The notes under the pieces are model-generated. The model had not been told where the DNA came from and did no database searches. It saw nothing but the letters and a program-made list of their open reading frames with translations. Made by a program: the position numbers and the translations under genes. Shown piece by piece: positions 62,801 through 64,000 of a stretch of 64,000 bases of DNA (positions are counted from its first letter, which is position 1; every line of letters starts with the position of its first letter). The stretch comes from Prevotella sp. AGR2160 (GTDB taxonomy: Bacteria; Bacteroidota; Bacteroidia; Bacteroidales; Bacteroidaceae), in the NCBI RefSeq assembly GCF_000424185.1, contig NZ_AUJK01000006.1, forward strand, positions 1 to 64,000, given 5' to 3'.

Positions 62801-63163
62801 GGAAGGCAGCAAGGCCTGCGCCTGCGACACACGGTTCTGCACGTTGACGGCAGCCATATCCGGGTCAGAGCCCTGCTTGAAATAGACCGTGATCATAGCC
62901 ATACCGTCATTGGTGGCAGAAGAGGTCATATAGGTCATGTTCTCCACACCGTTGATGCTCTCCTCCAGAGGGACGACAACGGATTTCATCACCGTCTCAG
63001 CATCAGCACCCTGGTAAGTGGTGGACACCATAATGGTAGGCGGCGCAATATCCGGATACTGCTCAATAGGCAGCGAGACGAGGCCGATGACACCCAGCAA
63101 CACCAGGAAGATGGAGATCACCGTCGACAGTACCGGTCGCTTGATAAATCTTGTAAAAGTCAT
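59843..63163 (-). CDS. RND family (AcrB/MexB-type) multidrug efflux pump
   Basis: An 1106-residue proton-driven trimeric pump of the inner membrane that expels hydrophobic and amphiphilic compounds. Twelve membrane helices and two large periplasmic loops are in the expected order. The start MTFTRFIKRPVLSTVISIFL and SLPIEQYPDIAPPTIMVS are the HAE1 signature. The proton relay Asp406-Asp407 lies in AIAIVVDDAIVVVEA, matching E. coli Asp407/408. The C-terminal tail is about 50 residues longer than AcrB (acidic, then KPIQWHDQYLDN). It lies between the adaptor and TolC-like genes. Confidence 0.97.
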   Translation of the reverse strand: MTFTRFIKRPVLSTVISIFLVLLGVIGLVSLPIEQYPDIAPPTIMVSTTYQGADAETVMKSVVVPLEESINGVENMTYMTSSATNDGMAMITVYFKQGSDPDMAAVNVQNRVSQAQALLPSEVTQVGVTVTKRQTSNVIMYAVTSDKGQYDDQFVTNYNNINIVPLLKRINGVGDVSSPSTSNYSMRIWLKPDKMKEYGLIPSDITGALAEQNIEAAPGKFGENSDMAYEYTLRYKGRLSTPVEYENIILQSKTTGQTLHLKDVAKIELGSLMYNVHLKNDGKPACMGMVQQIAGSNATQIATDVKAALQDAQKSMPPGMKIVTMYDVTDFLFASISEVVETLFITLFLVFVVVYIFLQDFRSTLIPMIAVPVALIGTFLFLWIFGFSINLLTLSALLLAIAIVVDDAIVVVEAVHAKLDQGYDSSLKAAIDAMNEISGAIISITLVMAAVFVPVSFMGGTSGTFYREFGVTMATSIVISALNALTLSPALCAMFLKPHKKEETEQNKTFVARFHAGFNRIFDKTVTKYKKGVEHIINHRIITAALVVVGIIALVIGMQTTKTGLVPDEDTGTIFVTISANPGTSQERTLQIVNDVDKMLANNPAILHRNAIVGYNFIAGQGSDQATFIIKLKPFEERSGGFFARIKRAISTKDPMALIVNPYEQNSVLGMIYKQTASIKDAQILAFGPPMIPGFSVQNGVTLTMEDKTGGDLNKFYNVTKNFIAELNKRPEVQQAMTSYNPNYPQYMVDVNVAKTKQAGISPAAVLSVLQGYYGGLYASNFNAYGKLFRVMIQGDVASRMRPDGLSRIYVRTSTGEMAPVSEFVSLRRVYGPSNIGRFNLFTSINVSVNTNTGYSTGQVMKAIEEVSKDNLPTGYGYEYSGLSRSEAESSNSTAMIFILCFVFVYLILSAQYESYILPLSVILSVPFGLAGAFLFTNLFGHSNDIYMQISLIMLVGLLAKNAILIVQFALERRETGMAIKYSAILGAAARLRPILMTSLAMVIGLLPLMFASGVGKNGNQTLGAAAVGGMLIGTMIQIFVVPALFCIFQWLQEKIKPMKFEDEANEEVAAELRQYARAGKETEDEMKASGHPNKPIQWHDQYLDN

Positions 63164-63190
63164 AAAATGATTGATTTTCCAGCCGTTGGC

Positions 63191-63212
63191 GGAACATGAT
63201 GAATCATGTCCC
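63191..63212. repeat. Family 3 palindrome, copy 4
   Basis: GGAACATGAT-ga-ATCATGTCCC in the 89-base gap between adaptor and RND genes, inside the operon. Simple ACTTCTTTACC repeats follow to 63252. Confidence 0.7.
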
Positions 63213-63252
63213 TACGGCAGTTTTAATTTTTTACTTCTTTACCTTTTTACTT

Positions 63253-64000
63253 TTACTTCCCGCTCATCGCACTGACAAAGCCTTTGGCCGTGCCCTGCTT
63301 CTCGGCGAGCTTGGCAGCCTTGTCAATGTTCTGCTGGTACTGTGCCTCGGTGATTGGCGTGATCTCCTGACCATCGGTGAGCTTAGAGATACCCTTCGTC
63401 ACGATGCGGTCGCCGACGTGGAGACCACTGGTAACGATATAGTGCTGACCGTCATTCTGAGGATTGACGGTGATCTCAGTATACTTCACCGTCGTCTTGT
63501 TGCCCTTGCTGTTGCTGGCGACATAGACGAACATCTTATCCTGCACCTGGACAACAGCCTCCTGCGGAATCATAATAGCATTGTTGTCGAACTGCGGGAT
63601 GATGATCTGACCGGCACCACCACTCTTCAGCAAGCCCTGAGGATTAGCGAAATGGGCAATGAGGGTGTAAGCACCGGTATTCTGGTCGATAACGCCACTG
63701 ACCTTCACGATCTTTCCGGGAAGGTTGTAGTCGGTACCGTCAGCCATCTGCAGCTTCACCGTAGGCATCTGCGCGATAGCGGCCTGAACACTGCCGGCAC
63801 TCTTGATGAGATCCATCATCTTACCCTCGTTGACGGAGAAGAAGACCTCTACCGTGGAGATATCGGAGACTGTCGTCAACGCAGCGCTCGGAGAAGCATA
63901 AGCTCCGGCCTTATAAGGCAGGTCACCGACGACACCATTGGCGGGAGACTTCACGACACAATAGGACAGCTGTTCCTTGGCGGAAGCCAGGGAGGCAGAA
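63253..64000 (-). CDS. RND efflux periplasmic adaptor (AcrA/HlyD type), partial
   Basis: The C-terminal about 249 codons of a membrane-fusion protein; the gene continues beyond the window's right edge, so the start is not seen. The visible part reads from the end of the hairpin (SASLASAKEQLSY) through the lipoyl half-motif VVKSPANGVVGDLPYKAGAY, the beta-barrel domain (about VEVFFSVNEGKMMDL and VKVSGVIDQNTGAYTLIAHF) and the membrane-proximal domain ending MSGK. An apparent GTG start at 63954 is only an internal valine; the frame is open to the edge. It is the first visible gene of the adaptor-RND-TolC operon. Confidence 0.93.
   Translation of the reverse strand, partial: SASLASAKEQLSYCVVKSPANGVVGDLPYKAGAYASPSAALTTVSDISTVEVFFSVNEGKMMDLIKSAGSVQAAIAQMPTVKLQMADGTDYNLPGKIVKVSGVIDQNTGAYTLIAHFANPQGLLKSGGAGQIIIPQFDNNAIMIPQEAVVQVQDKMFVYVASNSKGNKTTVKYTEITVNPQNDGQHYIVTSGLHVGDRIVTKGISKLTDGQEITPITEAQYQQNIDKAAKLAEKQGTAKGFVSAMSGK

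Noticed and set aside
63253..63954. Complete 233-codon adaptor gene with a GTG start
   Set aside because: The frame is open to the window edge and upstream residues form the adaptor's coiled coil, so the gene is cut by the window.

Overview
The window is a chromosome segment from a member of the Bacteroidota, most likely a Prevotella-like bacterium (Bacteroidales). The evidence is a SusC/SusD pair, several TonB receptors, a MurF-Alr fusion, GSCFA and DUF4954 proteins, a class II ribonucleotide reductase, and promoters of the Bacteroides type (TTTG about 20 bases before TAnnTTTG). Strand usage is mixed, coding density is high, and there are no tRNA or rRNA genes, insertion sequences, phage genes or CRISPR arrays that I could see.

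Layout. 1-7.7 kb: SusC/SusD glycan-uptake pair and a remarkable regulator that fuses two membrane-bound AraC-type regulators in one chain. 7.7-18.3 kb: clpB, hflX, a DUF4954 beta-helix protein, an M16 peptidase and class I fumarase. 18.3-24.5 kb: a TPP-riboswitch operon for thiamine uptake (TonB receptor, PnuT, thiamine pyrophosphokinase), then a second BtuB-like TonB receptor. 24.6-32.9 kb, minus strand: lipoprotein nuclease, dnaA, an MCE/MlaD lipid-transport protein, a SPOR amidase, folB and nrdJ. 33.3-37.2 kb: DUF2975/XRE pair, M13 peptidase, nitroreductase. 37.3-41.4 kb, minus strand: a uronate operon with a GatC-type permease, a KduI isomerase that carries a signal peptide, and an ExuT-like MFS transporter. 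41.5-47.4 kb, minus strand: MurF-Alr, GSCFA and YfhO proteins. 47.5-48.7 kb: mtnN-luxS, which detoxifies S-adenosylhomocysteine and makes AI-2. 48.8-56.3 kb: a beta-barrel protein, typA, rpsO, then folK-queA-truB-uppP-DUF3098-ftsX read on the minus strand. 56.6-64 kb: a radical SAM protein, an LpxA-family acyltransferase and a tripartite RND efflux operon whose adaptor gene runs off the end.

Intergenic DNA is unusually rich in small palindromic elements. I distinguish four families. Family 1 has arms CTTGCGCTT/AAGCGCAAG inside a unit of about 45 bases; there are six copies, all in the same orientation. Family 2 has GCAGGGGCCGTCCCTTGTGG ends and includes a composite element with perfect 27-base inverted repeats. 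Family 3 has an ACATGAT/ATCATGT core and four copies. Family 4 is a GCCTCACCC sequence placed right after stop codons, once followed by a perfect 15-base-pair hairpin. They look like REP/BIME or MITE-type elements, but no matching transposase lies in the window.

The most promising unusual items are the double AraC regulator with a decayed internal start codon, the orientation-biased palindromes, the apparently exported KduI next to an orphan PTS-type permease, and a hairpin that buries the start codon of the outer-membrane protein at 48.8-49.5 kb. All functions are inferred from sequence by eye; no database search was run.
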